Below are positions 54,511 through 63,827 of a stretch of DNA of 64,000 bases, one piece after another (within the stretch, counting starts at the first letter, position 1; the number at the start of each line of letters is the position of its first letter). Source of the DNA: an uncultured Saccharospirillaceae bacterium (GTDB lineage Bacteria > Pseudomonadota > Gammaproteobacteria > Pseudomonadales > Oceanobacteraceae); contig CANMOZ010000015.1 in NCBI GenBank assembly GCA_947499545.1, positions 33,696 to 97,695 on the forward strand. The letters run 5' to 3'. A model generated the notes under the pieces. It was given only the letters and a program-made list of their open reading frames with translations, ran no database searches and had not been told where the DNA came from. A program made the position numbers and the translations under genes.

Positions 54511-54960
54511 ATGGTGTTCAACAGTGCCAAAGGATGGTGGCGAGGAGCGTACTTGAAGCCGATTTCTTCAAAAGCCTACGCGTGGGTGTGGGTTGCGTTA
54601 CTGGGTTTTTCAGCAACCTTAATGGGTGCAATGGCCGCTCACGCTAATTGGACGTTAGAGGCCGCGCAACAGGCTTCATTACACACAGGCATTCGATACC
54701 ATCAGTTGTACTCCGCCCTCATACTGGCGACGCTTCTGCTGGATAAGGGAGCGACAAAAGTAAATGGGCACTGGGTTTTTTACCTCTGGAGCTTGGGGAT
54801 TTTGGCTTTCAGCGGCAGTATCTACGCGTTAGTTGCCACGCCTTGGACTTGGTTATGGCCCATCACACCTATTGGGGGGTTATTGCTGATGCTCGGGTGG
54901 GGAGTGTTGGGTGTAAAAGGCTGGCAATATGCCCGATCCAACCCAATGGGCGCCAAGTAA
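54511..54960 (+). CDS. DUF423 family inner-membrane protein
   Basis: 149 residues from the ATG at 54511 (a TTG at 54481 would add 10). Four membrane segments; the DUF423 signature is visible in FSATLMGAMAAHA and HTGIRYHQLYSALILATLLL. Similar to YgdD of E. coli. Function unknown. N-terminus longer than usual (about 25 residues before the first helix), so the real start is uncertain. Confidence 0.75.
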   Translation: MVFNSAKGWWRGAYLKPISSKAYAWVWVALLGFSATLMGAMAAHANWTLEAAQQASLHTGIRYHQLYSALILATLLLDKGATKVNGHWVFYLWSLGILAFSGSIYALVATPWTWLWPITPIGGLLLMLGWGVLGVKGWQYARSNPMGAK

Positions 54961-55016
54961 CATATTGAAAAGCCGTACCGCATCAAGGTTGTCGGCAGAG
55001 TTAAGAGTAGTTGTAC

Positions 55017-55733
55017 ATGATTGAACAAACAACAGACGAGACCATAAGCCGTTCTCAGCAGCACCTAAGACGCATCAAAAGTTTTGTCATGCGCCCTGGG
55101 AGAATGACAGAAGGACAAAAATCGGCTTTTGATCGTCACTGGAAAGCAAAAGGGCATGACTTGTCTGAGGGTATCTTTGACGCTGAGCAAGTTTACGGTC
55201 GTAAAGCCCCTTTGGTGCTGGAAATTGGTTTTGGAATGGGCCAATCTCTGATCGAGATGTGCGTGGCCCAACCGGAAACAAACTTTTTGGGTATTGAAGT
55301 GCACCTGCCAGGGGTTGGGCGTATTTTGCGTGAAGCCGAAACTCAAAACGTCCATAACCTACGGGTATACAAAGAAGATGCGGTTGAGGTGTTGGAGCAG
55401 TGCATACCTGATGAAAGTTTGGATTGCGTGCAGTTGTTTTTTCCAGATCCTTGGCACAAGAAAAAGCACCATAAACGTCGTATTGTGCAACCGGCATTTG
55501 TTGAGTTGGTTCGCCGGAAGCTGAAAGTCGGTGGGTGTTTTCATATGGCGACCGACTGGGAGAATTATGCCGAGCATATGCTTGAAGTCATGTCGGCAGC
55601 GCCTGGATACGACAATATGGCAGAAGGTTATCATCCGAGACCCGAGACGCGTCCACTGACAAAATTTGAAGCACGTGGCCACCGTTTAGGGCATGGCGTG
55701 TGGGACTTAATGTTCAAACGCAGCGGAAGTTAA
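55017..55733 (+). CDS. trmB: tRNA (guanine-46-N7)-methyltransferase
   Basis: TrmB methylates G46 in the variable loop of tRNAs with SAM. 238 residues from the ATG at 55017 (a TTG at 55011 adds two). SAM-binding motif [17 protein letters not shown], then [16 protein letters not shown] and the catalytic [21 protein letters not shown]-terminus [19 protein letters not shown] matches the family. Length typical. Confidence 0.95.
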   Translation: MIEQTTDETISRSQQHLRRIKSFVMRPGRMTEGQKSAFDRHWKAKGHDLSEGIFDAEQVYGRKAPLVLEIGFGMGQSLIEMCVAQPETNFLGIEVHLPGVGRILREAETQNVHNLRVYKEDAVEVLEQCIPDESLDCVQLFFPDPWHKKKHHKRRIVQPAFVELVRRKLKVGGCFHMATDWENYAEHMLEVMSAAPGYDNMAEGYHPRPETRPLTKFEARGHRLGHGVWDLMFKRSGS

Positions 55734-55809
55734 TAAAGAGGGCGCAGCAAAGCTTTCGCCCTAATCGAATAAATGGAATCAACAAAACAGCAGATAAGGG
55801 AGGTTATCG

Positions 55810-56109
55810 ATGACAAAAAGGACGTTAAAAGAGGCAAAACAAGAAGAGTGGAAGCGGGAAGATTTGGAAGCCTTTTTGGTGCAAGAGTCTCAAGATGGAA
55901 CGGACCCTGACTTCGAATCGTTGATGAAAGCATCAAAACACATGGTTCCCGAAGCCTTTGCTGCTTTTTTAATTTTGTTTCTCGAAGAAGGCCGTAACCT
56001 CCGAGCCACCAACCGAGCCGGTCAGACCGTTCTTGATGTCATCCGCACGCAATCCGCCAAAGGTGAATACGTGACGGCATTGTCGCAAGCCATGAGTCAA
56101 GCGAGCTAA
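55810..56109 (+). CDS. PA4642-family small protein
   Basis: 99 residues with a strong GGGAGG ribosome-binding site. Matches by pattern the PA4642 family of pseudomonads: an acidic N-terminus, then MVPEAFAAFLILFLEEGRNL and RATNRAGQTVLDVIRTQSAK, followed by YVTALSQA. The function of this family is not known. Stands directly behind trmB. Confidence 0.8.
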   Translation: MTKRTLKEAKQEEWKREDLEAFLVQESQDGTDPDFESLMKASKHMVPEAFAAFLILFLEEGRNLRATNRAGQTVLDVIRTQSAKGEYVTALSQAMSQAS

Positions 56110-56284
56110 CCAAATACCCAGGTCTGAGATATGCATATGGCTCCGGATATCATCTGGAGCAATTCAAAAGCCTTAGCAAGGTCTGCACAGAGTGGCACTT
56201 TCGGTGTAAACTGAAGATTCAATCCAAGTGCAACAAGCCAACATTGATTGCTGCACTCTTTTCTATAACCAATGAGGTTTTATC

Positions 56285-56875
56285 ATGCGTACGGTTACGA
56301 CTTTGAGTTCCATTTTACTGATGAGTGCATTTTTAACGGCCTGTGGGGGTTCAAAGAAAGATGAGAACGTAAAAAAAATAAAAAGTGATGATTGCTTGAG
56401 TGAAAAACAACTAAATGAAAAAGGCGTACCCTTGAGAGCAAAAAATACGAATGGGTGTGTTACCAAAATTGATCTTGATGATGAACACATCACAATAATT
56501 GGACGTGAAGACAAAGATATTAAAATTACTTTTACAAATCCTGACAAGAATAAATTTGATTTGGCTGGTCATATGGACTTTGTAAGGAGTGAACTAAAAG
56601 AAGTCAGAAAAGGACTCAATAAAACTGATAAGGCGTGGGTTGAATATAGATGGGAGTTGACCGCTGATTCAAGCGAAGGTGGAACAACGAGCAAATATGC
56701 GAAAGACTTAGGGTTTACGTTCAAAGGTAGCCATGTTTCAAATGATATTGATTATAAAGTGAAGCTGAAAAGCATGATTAGAACACAAAAAGCAGGGTCA
56801 GAAAGAATTGATAACAGAGTCCTGCACGCAGCTCCTTCATTTAAAATCTACTTTGATTTACGAGAAGGTCTCTAG
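56285..56875 (+). CDS. Putative lipoprotein, function unknown
   Basis: 196 residues with a lipoprotein signal ending LTAC (Cys20) then GGSKKDEN, and GAGG eight bases before the ATG. Mostly charged, beta-rich mature part (Lys, Asp, Glu abundant), one further Cys pair (DDCLSEKQ, NGCVTKID). No family recognised. AT-richer than the neighbours, so possibly acquired. Confidence 0.7.
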   Translation: MRTVTTLSSILLMSAFLTACGGSKKDENVKKIKSDDCLSEKQLNEKGVPLRAKNTNGCVTKIDLDDEHITIIGREDKDIKITFTNPDKNKFDLAGHMDFVRSELKEVRKGLNKTDKAWVEYRWELTADSSEGGTTSKYAKDLGFTFKGSHVSNDIDYKVKLKSMIRTQKAGSERIDNRVLHAAPSFKIYFDLREGL

Positions 56876-56915
56876 CAATTTAGAATAGAAAGCGCCCTGG
56901 TAGAGGGCAATTTTG

Positions 56916-58088
56916 CTACATCAACGCTTCTAATAAAGCATTCAAAAAGCGCTGCCCTAGTGGGGTGGCGCGAATGCTTTGAGAATTGATCTCTAACCAT
57001 CCTTTTTGAATAATGTTATGGCACGCTTGCTCAAGCTGAGGTTGGGTTAATCCTGAATGGGCTAGTGAGCTCAGAGGAGCACCCTCTGTAAGCCTTAATG
57101 CATTCATCATGTATTCCAACACTAAATCGGATGATTCAATAGGCGTTTCAGCGCAGCGATAGGCCTTGCTGACATCCAAATAGTGTCTGGGTACCCGCGT
57201 TTTTTGAGTGCGAATAATACGTTGTTGGTCGAGCAGAGTGAGCTTGCCATGCGCCCCCGCTCCAATGCCTAAATAATCCCCGAAAGTCCAATAATTGAGG
57301 TTATGGGTTGAGCGTCGATGAGTTTGGGAGTAGGCAGAGACTTCGTACTGTTGGTAGCCGGCTTTCGCGAGCAGCGTTTGCCCTTGGTCTTGAATATCCC
57401 AAAGGTGTTCATCATCGGGTAATTGGGGAGGTTTTGAATAAAACTCTGTGTTGGGTTCAAGCGTTAATTGATACCAGCTGATGTGTGTTGGATTTAATTC
57501 AATCGCCGTTTGTACGTCTTGCATCGCTTCTGCGAGGCTTTGGTTAGGTAAACCGTGCATTAAATCCAGATTAAAATTACTAAAACCGGCTTTTTTCGCA
57601 ATATTTGCAGCTTTCAAGGCTTCCTGACCGTCATGAATGCGACCAAGCCGCTTTAAGTGCTCTGATTGAAAACTCTGAATGCCGATAGACAAGCGGTTAA
57701 TGCCCGCATCTCGAAAGCCTGAAAATTTATCTTGCTCAAAAGTCCCGGGGTTCGCTTCTAACGTGATTTCGCAGTGTTCGGCTAAGGGAATACGTAACTG
57801 AATGCCATGCAGCAAACGCTTAAAGCTTTTGGCTGAAAATAAACTGGGGGTACCGCCGCCAATAAAAATGGAGGTTAATGGGCGGCCTTGAGCCCAATGC
57901 AAGTCTTCGTCTAAATCATCCAGCAAGGCTTCAACATAGTCTGCTTCTGGCAGCTCGGCGTTGGCATCGCCAATGCCATGGGAATTGAAATCGCAGTAAG
58001 GGCATTTACGCACACACCAAGGGATATGCACGTAAAGACTCAGTGGCGGCAGTTGGGTCCACTCGGGAGTGACAGTGTGCGAGCTCAT
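56916..58088 (-). CDS. hemW: HemW, radical SAM haem chaperone
   Basis: 390 residues. Formerly annotated as oxygen-independent coproporphyrinogen oxidase-like; HemW binds haem and a [4Fe-4S] cluster. Radical SAM motif Cys25-x3-Cys29-x2-Cys32 (CVRKCPYCDFNSHG), GGGTPSLF, EANPGTFE, GIQSFQSEHLKRLGRIHDG and GAGAHG. The HemN-type C-terminal extension is present. Last gene of the tight metX-metW-DUF4426-rdgB-hemW operon; overlaps rdgB by 4 bases. Confidence 0.92.
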   Translation of the reverse strand: MSSHTVTPEWTQLPPLSLYVHIPWCVRKCPYCDFNSHGIGDANAELPEADYVEALLDDLDEDLHWAQGRPLTSIFIGGGTPSLFSAKSFKRLLHGIQLRIPLAEHCEITLEANPGTFEQDKFSGFRDAGINRLSIGIQSFQSEHLKRLGRIHDGQEALKAANIAKKAGFSNFNLDLMHGLPNQSLAEAMQDVQTAIELNPTHISWYQLTLEPNTEFYSKPPQLPDDEHLWDIQDQGQTLLAKAGYQQYEVSAYSQTHRRSTHNLNYWTFGDYLGIGAGAHGKLTLLDQQRIIRTQKTRVPRHYLDVSKAYRCAETPIESSDLVLEYMMNALRLTEGAPLSSLAHSGLTQPQLEQACHNIIQKGWLEINSQSIRATPLGQRFLNALLEALM

Positions 58089-58693
58089 GAAGCGAGTTCT
58101 GCCAACAGCGATTTTAAAGCCAGCCCGCGGTGGCTGACGGCTTGTTTAGCTTCTTTACTGAGTTCAGCCGCTGCACAAGAGGATTCAGGCACCCAAAAGA
58201 CTGGGTCGTACCCAAACCCACCTTCGCCTTGCGGCGCTTTCAAAATACGTCCATGCCATTGCCCCACGGCAATGACAGGCACTGGGTCGGCCGCATGCCT
58301 GACCCAAGCCAGTGCACAAATAAAACGAGCCTGACGATTGTTATCGTCAACGTTCTTTAGTTCTTGCAGAAGGTGCTCGATATTATCGGTATCCGTTGCG
58401 TCAGCACCTGCATAACGGGCGCTGTAGATGCCAGGCGCTCCTTGGAGTGCATCAACCGATAACCCAGAATCGTCCGCTAGGGCAGGTAAACCGGTCGCCT
58501 GGCTGGCATGGCGTGCTTTTATAAGCGCATTTTCAATAAAGCTAAGCCCGGTTTCTGCGGGGCTCGGTAAATCCCAATCGGACATCGGTCGGACTTGAAT
58601 GCCCAAAGGTTCGAACGCGTGTTGGAACTCTTTCACTTTTCCTGCGTTGTTGCTTGCGAGCACCCAAGTATCGGTTTGATCAATTGCCTGCAT
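58085..58693 (-). CDS. rdgB: dITP/XTP pyrophosphatase
   Basis: RdgB removes deaminated purine nucleotides (dITP, XTP) from the pool. 202 residues: LASNNAGKVKEFQHAF near the N-terminus, SFIENALIKARHAS, ALADDSGLSVDALQGAPGIY, and GFGYDPVFW. Overlaps DUF4426 by 14 bases and hemW by 4. Confidence 0.96.
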   Translation of the reverse strand: MQAIDQTDTWVLASNNAGKVKEFQHAFEPLGIQVRPMSDWDLPSPAETGLSFIENALIKARHASQATGLPALADDSGLSVDALQGAPGIYSARYAGADATDTDNIEHLLQELKNVDDNNRQARFICALAWVRHAADPVPVIAVGQWHGRILKAPQGEGGFGYDPVFWVPESSCAAAELSKEAKQAVSHRGLALKSLLAELAS

Positions 58694-59153
58694 AAAATCT
58701 CTGACTGAATTTCACATCCAGCGGCTCACCGCTGTCTTTTGGCGTTGTTTGAATTTCGAAGCGATACATGTCGCCGTCGTCAAACTCGAAGGTCGTGATG
58801 TAATAAACGGCGCCGGCTTCTTTTATCTCACGGAAGTTGAGCGTCCTGCTTTGGCCAATAAGATTGTATACTTTTCCGCTGATTTCAGCACCTGTTGGCT
58901 TGGGCAGCGTTTCGTTTAGGGTTTTTAACACGGAGATATTTAAGTACCCCAACGAACGGCTTCTGGGGATATTGTACAGTTTGGCAACCTCTGGTTTGAG
59001 CTCGCTGCTGGTGAGCCCAATGTAGTGAATTTCATAATCGCTGTACTTTATTTTCTGTTCAGCCTGCACCGGCAGCGCCCAACCAATCAATAAGCCGAGC
59101 AGAACACCAACTCCATTGGTGTTGGCAGCAACTTTGGCCAGAAAACTTTTCAT
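58680..59153 (-). CDS. DUF4426 family periplasmic protein
   Basis: 157 residues with a signal peptide (TNGVGVLLGLLIGWALPVQA). The family follows metW in many gammaproteobacteria; here YSDYEIHYIGLTSSELKPEV and YNIPRSRSLGYLNISVLK are typical. Function unknown. ATGA overlap with metW (4 bases). Confidence 0.88.
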   Translation of the reverse strand: MKSFLAKVAANTNGVGVLLGLLIGWALPVQAEQKIKYSDYEIHYIGLTSSELKPEVAKLYNIPRSRSLGYLNISVLKTLNETLPKPTGAEISGKVYNLIGQSRTLNFREIKEAGAVYYITTFEFDDGDMYRFEIQTTPKDSGEPLDVKFSQRFYAGN

Positions 59154-59761
59154 GTAGATGTCTCCTTAGTGATTCGATAAATCGCTTGCCCACAAAAGAG
59201 GTTTGGCCACTGTTGACTTGCCCAAGAGCTGCGATTTTTTGCATTCAAAAAATGCTTATCCAATAGGGTAATACGCATTTGCTCACAGAGCAGCTCGAAA
59301 TCACGCAAAGTGCATAAATGAATATTGGGAGTAGCGTACCATGGGTGAGGTAGGCTGTGGGAAACGGGCATGCGGCCTTTGTATAACAAATGGAGTCGAT
59401 GCGACCAATGCCCAAAATTCGGTAAGGTGATGATTGCTTGCCGACCAATGCGCAGCATCTCTTGAAGCAAGCGGTCGGGTCGCTTAATCATTTGCAGCGC
59501 ATGCGTCATCACCAACGTATCTTGGCTTTGGTCCGAGAAGCGCTCTAGGCCATGGTTTAAATTGTGCTCAATGACGGAAATGCCGCGTTTGACACAAGCT
59601 TCAATGGCGGCATGTTCTATTTCTAGACCTAGCCCCTGCGTCTGGCGTTCTTGAGATAAATACGCCAATAACTCCCCGTCTCCGCATCCAAGGTCCAATA
59701 CTTTAGTGTTTTTCGGTACCCAGTCCGCAATTAAACGCCAATCAATGCGTGGATGGCTCAT
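59150..59761 (-). CDS. metW: Methionine biosynthesis protein MetW
   Basis: 203 residues. A SAM-dependent-methyltransferase-like fold (VLDLGCGDGELLAYLSQE, GLGLEIEHAAIEACVKRGIS, DTLVMTHALQMIKRPDRLLQ). MetW acts together with MetX in homoserine acylation in several bacteria. The methyltransferase activity is doubtful. Follows metX after 53 bases. Confidence 0.93.
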   Translation of the reverse strand: MSHPRIDWRLIADWVPKNTKVLDLGCGDGELLAYLSQERQTQGLGLEIEHAAIEACVKRGISVIEHNLNHGLERFSDQSQDTLVMTHALQMIKRPDRLLQEMLRIGRQAIITLPNFGHWSHRLHLLYKGRMPVSHSLPHPWYATPNIHLCTLRDFELLCEQMRITLLDKHFLNAKNRSSWASQQWPNLFCGQAIYRITKETST

Positions 59762-59814
59762 TGATACTCCTTAAGTAACGAGCACAGAGTGTCATTCATG
59801 TGTTGTAACCCTTT

Positions 59815-60993
59815 CTACAAAATGTCTTTGCTCACAACCTTGAGGTAGGAGCTGAGTAAATTCACATAACGGGGGATGGGCAATAAGAATGCATCGTGAC
59901 CCGCGTCAGACTCAATGCATGCGTAGGTAACGCCTTTACCCGCAGTAATGAGTGCATCAACCAGTTCAACAGAGCGGTCTGGTGAAAAGCGCCAGTCACT
60001 GCTGAACGCTAATACCAAAAAGTTGGCTTTGGCTTGCTCAACGCAAGCAGATAAGTCGTTTTGAAACTGGGCAGCGGGGTCAAAGTAATCGAGGGCTTTG
60101 GTCATGAGCAAATATGTATTGGCGTCGAATCGACCGCAAAAGCGTTCCCCTTGGTGATGCAGATAGCGCTCGACCTCAAACTCAGGCGACAAGCGGTAAT
60201 CCAAGTACTGGGTACTGGTGCGGCGACCAAATTTTGTGTTCATGCCCGCGTTGGATAAATAAGTGATGTGTCCGAGCATCCGCGCCTGTGTCAGTCCGTC
60301 TTTGGGGTAGGCCTGATGCTCTAAATAATGCCCCTCTTTAAATTCAGGGTCTCTCAAAATGCATTGGCGGGCCACTTCATTAAACGCAATGTTTTGCGGG
60401 CTAAGTTTGGGAGCTGAGGCAATGATAACCGCGTGCTTGAGTCGATCGGGGTAACGAATGGACCATTCCAGCGTTTGCATGCCACCTAAGCTCCCACCAA
60501 TTACGGCTGCCCAGCACTCAATGCCTAAGCGATCCGCGAGTTGTGCTTGGGTGTTTACCCAATCGGTAACGGTGACCATTGGAAAGGTGGGCCCATAAGC
60601 TTTACCGGTTAAAGGGTTGATGCTCAAAGGGCCCGAACTGCCAGAACAGCCTCCTAAATTATTGAGTGACACCACAAAAAACTGGTCGGTATCGATTGGC
60701 TTTCCTGGGCCAATAAATTCGTCCCACCATCCAGGGCGTTCAGTGGAGTCTTGATAATAACCGGCTGCATGATGATTCCCTGTCAAAGCGTGGCAAATCA
60801 AGATGGCGTTGGTTTTTTGTGGATTCAGTTGGCCATAGGTTTCGACCATGAGGTCATATTCTGGCAGCCCTGTTCCGCTGGTCAGACGTAAAGGCCCATT
60901 GAAGTGCATGAGCTCACTTTTGACAGCACCCACTGACTTCGCTGTAGGCGGAAGAGAGTCATCGGGTTGGGGAATGGGTTCAGCAGCAGCCAT
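59815..60993 (-). CDS. metX: Homoserine O-acyltransferase (MetX)
   Basis: 392 residues from the ATG of [10 protein letters not shown] (60993; an ATG at 61002 adds 3). Alpha/beta-hydrolase fold: [12 protein letters not shown] oxyanion region, nucleophile Ser in [14 protein letters not shown], Asp in [15 protein letters not shown] and His in AGHDAFLLP. Makes O-acetyl- or O-succinylhomoserine for methionine synthesis. The acyl group cannot be told from the sequence by eye. Confidence 0.93.
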   Translation of the reverse strand: MAAAEPIPQPDDSLPPTAKSVGAVKSELMHFNGPLRLTSGTGLPEYDLMVETYGQLNPQKTNAILICHALTGNHHAAGYYQDSTERPGWWDEFIGPGKPIDTDQFFVVSLNNLGGCSGSSGPLSINPLTGKAYGPTFPMVTVTDWVNTQAQLADRLGIECWAAVIGGSLGGMQTLEWSIRYPDRLKHAVIIASAPKLSPQNIAFNEVARQCILRDPEFKEGHYLEHQAYPKDGLTQARMLGHITYLSNAGMNTKFGRRTSTQYLDYRLSPEFEVERYLHHQGERFCGRFDANTYLLMTKALDYFDPAAQFQNDLSACVEQAKANFLVLAFSSDWRFSPDRSVELVDALITAGKGVTYACIESDAGHDAFLLPIPRYVNLLSSYLKVVSKDIL

Positions 60994-61170
60994 GGTTAGC
61001 ACCTCGCCTTAGCAAGACTTGAGATCTGAAGGATCAAATATTTTTGATTAGAGTTTGCCAAGAATAGGCAATTGCTGGGAATTAGACAAGCAAAGCATCA
61101 AAATAAATTGTTGCTTCACTGAGCGATTATTAAACGTAAAAGGGATGTCAGCGTTGTGGGCAGGGGGCTC

Positions 61171-61231
61171 ACCTAGTCAATAGCGGTGAAAGCAGTGACT
61201 AGGTAAGCAATTTTGACTTAATTTAGTCAAA
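61171..61231. repeat. Two inverted repeats with a shared TGACT core between yggT and metX
   Basis: ACCTAGTCA (61171-61179) pairs with TGACTAGGT (61196-61204), and TTTGACT (61212-61218) with AGTCAAA (61225-61231). Four copies of the AGTCA/TGACT core fall in 61 bases. They may end yggT transcription or bind a regulator of metX. Confidence 0.5.
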
Positions 61232-61241
61232 CATTAGTTCT

Positions 61242-61829
61242 TTATATCCCAAAGATGACTTGATGGGGAACAGCAACGGACTGACCGAAGTAATCAATGA
61301 GAATACGTACAATTTGTAGGATGAGTAGAGCGATAAGCGGCGAAAGATCAATGCCACCCATATCAGGCATTCGTTTTCGAATGGGCTCCATCATAGGATT
61401 GATGATTTGATTGATCAGCATTACAGCTGGATTAGGGCTGCCGGGAGCTATCCAGCTGAGAATAACAACGAGCAACAGGCCCCAAAAGTAAACGCTAACC
61501 ATCATTCCGGCAACGCCAAACAAAGACCAAACCAGCAATAGGGGCGGTTTTAATGGGCCGCCGAGAATGAGCATGATGAGGACTAAAGCAATCAGCTGAA
61601 CCATGTAAGCGAGCAGCAGAGAAGAAAAGTCAATGCCACCAAACCCCGGAATGACTCTCCGCATGGGGACTAACAATGGATTGGTCGCTTTAACAATAAA
61701 CTGTGAAATGGGGTTGTAGAAATCGGCTCGCACCAGTTGCAACAAAAAGCGCAACATCACTATGAGCATATAGAGCCCAAAAAGCGTTTGGATCAACAGC
61801 AGACCCACTTGGGTTAACGGAGAACTCAT
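61242..61829 (-). CDS. yggT: YggT family inner-membrane protein
   Basis: 195 residues, two repeats of the YggT domain, each with two membrane helices: LYMLIVMLRFLLQLVRADFY NP-type first, then ILSWIAPGSPNPAVMLINQI with NPMMEPIRKRMPDMGGIDLS. The repeat PxMxPxRRxxPxxGGIDxS occurs twice. The family is involved in osmotic or ion functions in some bacteria; here unknown. In Pseudomonas proC precedes it, but here rph does. Confidence 0.9.
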   Translation of the reverse strand: MSSPLTQVGLLLIQTLFGLYMLIVMLRFLLQLVRADFYNPISQFIVKATNPLLVPMRRVIPGFGGIDFSSLLLAYMVQLIALVLIMLILGGPLKPPLLLVWSLFGVAGMMVSVYFWGLLLVVILSWIAPGSPNPAVMLINQIINPMMEPIRKRMPDMGGIDLSPLIALLILQIVRILIDYFGQSVAVPHQVIFGI

Positions 61830-61903
61830 ATTTCGACGAATCCTTTGTTTGGTTCATTCGAAGCAGCGCATGGCAAAGGTGATGCGCATAGCCACTTTAA
61901 TGA

Positions 61904-61963
61904 CAGACTGAGAAAAGCTTGTGCTGTCGATGTTCATATTGAACAAAGTTGGTTCTCAGTCTG
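61904..61963 (-). repeat. Nested inverted repeats downstream of rph
   Basis: CAGACTGAGAA (61904-61914) pairs exactly with TTCTCAGTCTG (61953-61963), enclosing a second hairpin GTTCA/TGAAC (61932-61944). It lies behind the rph stop and may be a terminator-like or processing structure. No T-run. Confidence 0.5.
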
Positions 61964-62016
61964 CCGCGCCCTTAAGCTGAATGCAACGCTTCAAATGATC
62001 GTCAGCGATTAATTGA

Positions 62017-62751
62017 TTATTGAGCGTTTATCGCTGCATTTTGTTTCTCAGCCAGCGCTTGAATACCCGACTTGGCAAGTTCTAACATGGCATTGAGGTG
62101 CGAGGTTGCAAAAGGTTCGCCTTCTGCGGTTCCCTGAATTTCAATAAAGCCACCCTCTGCGGTCATCACCACATTCATATCGGTTTCAGCGCTAGAGTCT
62201 TCAGCATAATCTAGATCCAAAACGGGAGTATCTTGATAAACCCCAACAGAAATGGCGGCGATTTGATGCTTTATTGGACTGGCTTTGAGCTTGCCATTGC
62301 GAATTAACCCATTGATGGCGTCGCACAGTGCAACATAGGCTCCGGTAATGGCTGCTGTGCGTGTACCACCGTCGGCCTGCAAGACGTCGCAATCTAAGGT
62401 AATGGTGACTTCACCGAGTGCTTCTAAATCAACCGCAGCGCGCAGTGCTCGCCCAATTAGTCGGCCGATCTCCAGCGTGCGACCGCTTTGTTTGCCGCGA
62501 GCGGCTTCTCGTTGATTACGGGTATGGGTAGACCGAGGCAGCATCCCGTACTCGGCGGTGATCCAGCCTTTGCCTTCTCCACGCAGGAAACGGGGAACGC
62601 CATCTTCGACGCTGGCCGTACAGAGCACCTGAGTGTCACCAAAGCTGATGCGAACAGACCCCTCGGCGTGCTTGGTGAAACCACGCTCAATGACAACGTC
62701 GCGGAGTTCGTTGGGCTGGCGGCCACTGGGTCGGAGAGAGTCACTCATGTG
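62017..62751 (-). CDS. rph: Ribonuclease PH
   Basis: RNase PH trims tRNA 3' ends with phosphate. 244 residues from the ATG at 62751 (AAAGGC upstream; a start at 62784 adds 11). N-terminus [18 protein letters not shown], then [58 protein letters not shown] and QGTAEGEPF. Divergent from yicC, as in Pseudomonas and many other gammaproteobacteria. Confidence 0.97.
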   Translation of the reverse strand, partial: HMSDSLRPSGRQPNELRDVVIERGFTKHAEGSVRISFGDTQVLCTASVEDGVPRFLRGEGKGWITAEYGMLPRSTHTRNQREAARGKQSGRTLEIGRLIGRALRAAVDLEALGEVTITLDCDVLQADGGTRTAAITGAYVALCDAINGLIRNGKLKASPIKHQIAAISVGVYQDTPVLDLDYAEDSSAETDMNVVMTAEGGFIEIQGTAEGEPFATSHLNAMLELAKSGIQALAEKQNAAINAQ

Positions 62752-62867
62752 CTTGCCTTTTAATGCAGGAAAATTGGCGTTCATTATAGCGGGCCTTGGG
62801 GTGCCCTCCTCAAGCGGTAAGCGTTAGAATTTCGACATTCTTATTACAGATCAAACTGGATGTTGAT

Positions 62868-63731
62868 ATGCCACAGAGTATGACGGGCTTTGCACGCCTG
62901 GAACAGCAAAACGCCTTGGGATTTTGGAGCTGGGAGCTGCGCTCCGTAAATTCCCGATATTTAGATTTGCACCTGAGACTACCAGAGGAGTTGCGGGATC
63001 TGGAAATGAAAGTGCGCGAAATACTGCGCAAGCGCTTATCTAGGGGCAAAGTTGAGTGCACGCTTAAGTTTACGCGCAATGCTGCTGAGCAAGGGTTAAA
63101 CGTTAACAGCGAGCGAGTGGACCAGGTTCTGGCTGCACTCCAGCAAGTGGAAATGCAAATGGGCCCAGGGCAGGCGACCAACCCCATCGATATTCTGCGT
63201 TGGCCTGGTGTATTGGATACAGCGGAAGTTGATTTGACGGAAACGAAAGCCCTCATGTTGGAACAGTTTGATCTAACCATCGATCAATTGATTGAGATGC
63301 GGCATCGAGAGGGTTCCGCTCTGTCAGAACAAGTGCAGGGGCGATTGGAGAAAATTGACGCTATTGTCACGGAAGTAAAAGGGTTGCTGCCTTCCATATT
63401 GGAACATCAACGAAACCACCTAAAGCATAAATTTGAGGAATTGCATTTAGAGCTGGATGCCGACCGCTTGGAACAGGAAATGGTTTTGCTGGCACAAAAA
63501 GCGGATGTTGCCGAAGAGTTAGATCGATTAAATGTGCATACGCAGGAAATTCGTCGAATTCTCCAACAGTCGGAGCCTGTAGGTCGACGTTTGGACTTTA
63601 TGATGCAGGAGCTTAACCGAGAGGCCAATACATTATCCTCGAAATCGATCGTGACCGATACAACGCAAGCAGCGGTTGAGCTGAAAGTGATTATTGAACA
63701 AATGCGCGAGCAGATCCAAAACATCGAGTGA
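62868..63731 (+). CDS. yicC: YicC family protein (stress-induced endoribonuclease family)
   Basis: 287 residues from the ATG at 62868; the longer frame beginning at 62796 has no support. MTGFARLEQ at the N-terminus, then SVNSRYLDLHLRLPEELRDL, LRKRLSRGKVECTLKF, NPIDILRWPGVL and the C-terminal RRLDFMMQELNREANTLSSK. Same length as E. coli YicC, which has been linked to RNA decay. gmk usually follows but lies beyond the window. Confidence 0.93.
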   Translation: MPQSMTGFARLEQQNALGFWSWELRSVNSRYLDLHLRLPEELRDLEMKVREILRKRLSRGKVECTLKFTRNAAEQGLNVNSERVDQVLAALQQVEMQMGPGQATNPIDILRWPGVLDTAEVDLTETKALMLEQFDLTIDQLIEMRHREGSALSEQVQGRLEKIDAIVTEVKGLLPSILEHQRNHLKHKFEELHLELDADRLEQEMVLLAQKADVAEELDRLNVHTQEIRRILQQSEPVGRRLDFMMQELNREANTLSSKSIVTDTTQAAVELKVIIEQMREQIQNIE

Positions 63732-63803
63732 TGCCATAGACAGGTGCTTTTCTTTAAATCGACGTGCAAGCCTGATTCGATCAACGCTTGCGCGGAGGGT
63801 TTC

Positions 63804-63827
63804 AGGAAGCGCCTTCCTCTCTTTTTT
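63804..63827 (+). terminator. Probable terminator after yicC
   Basis: AGGAAG pairs with CTTCCT around a 3-base loop, followed by CTCTTTTTT. Confidence 0.6.
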
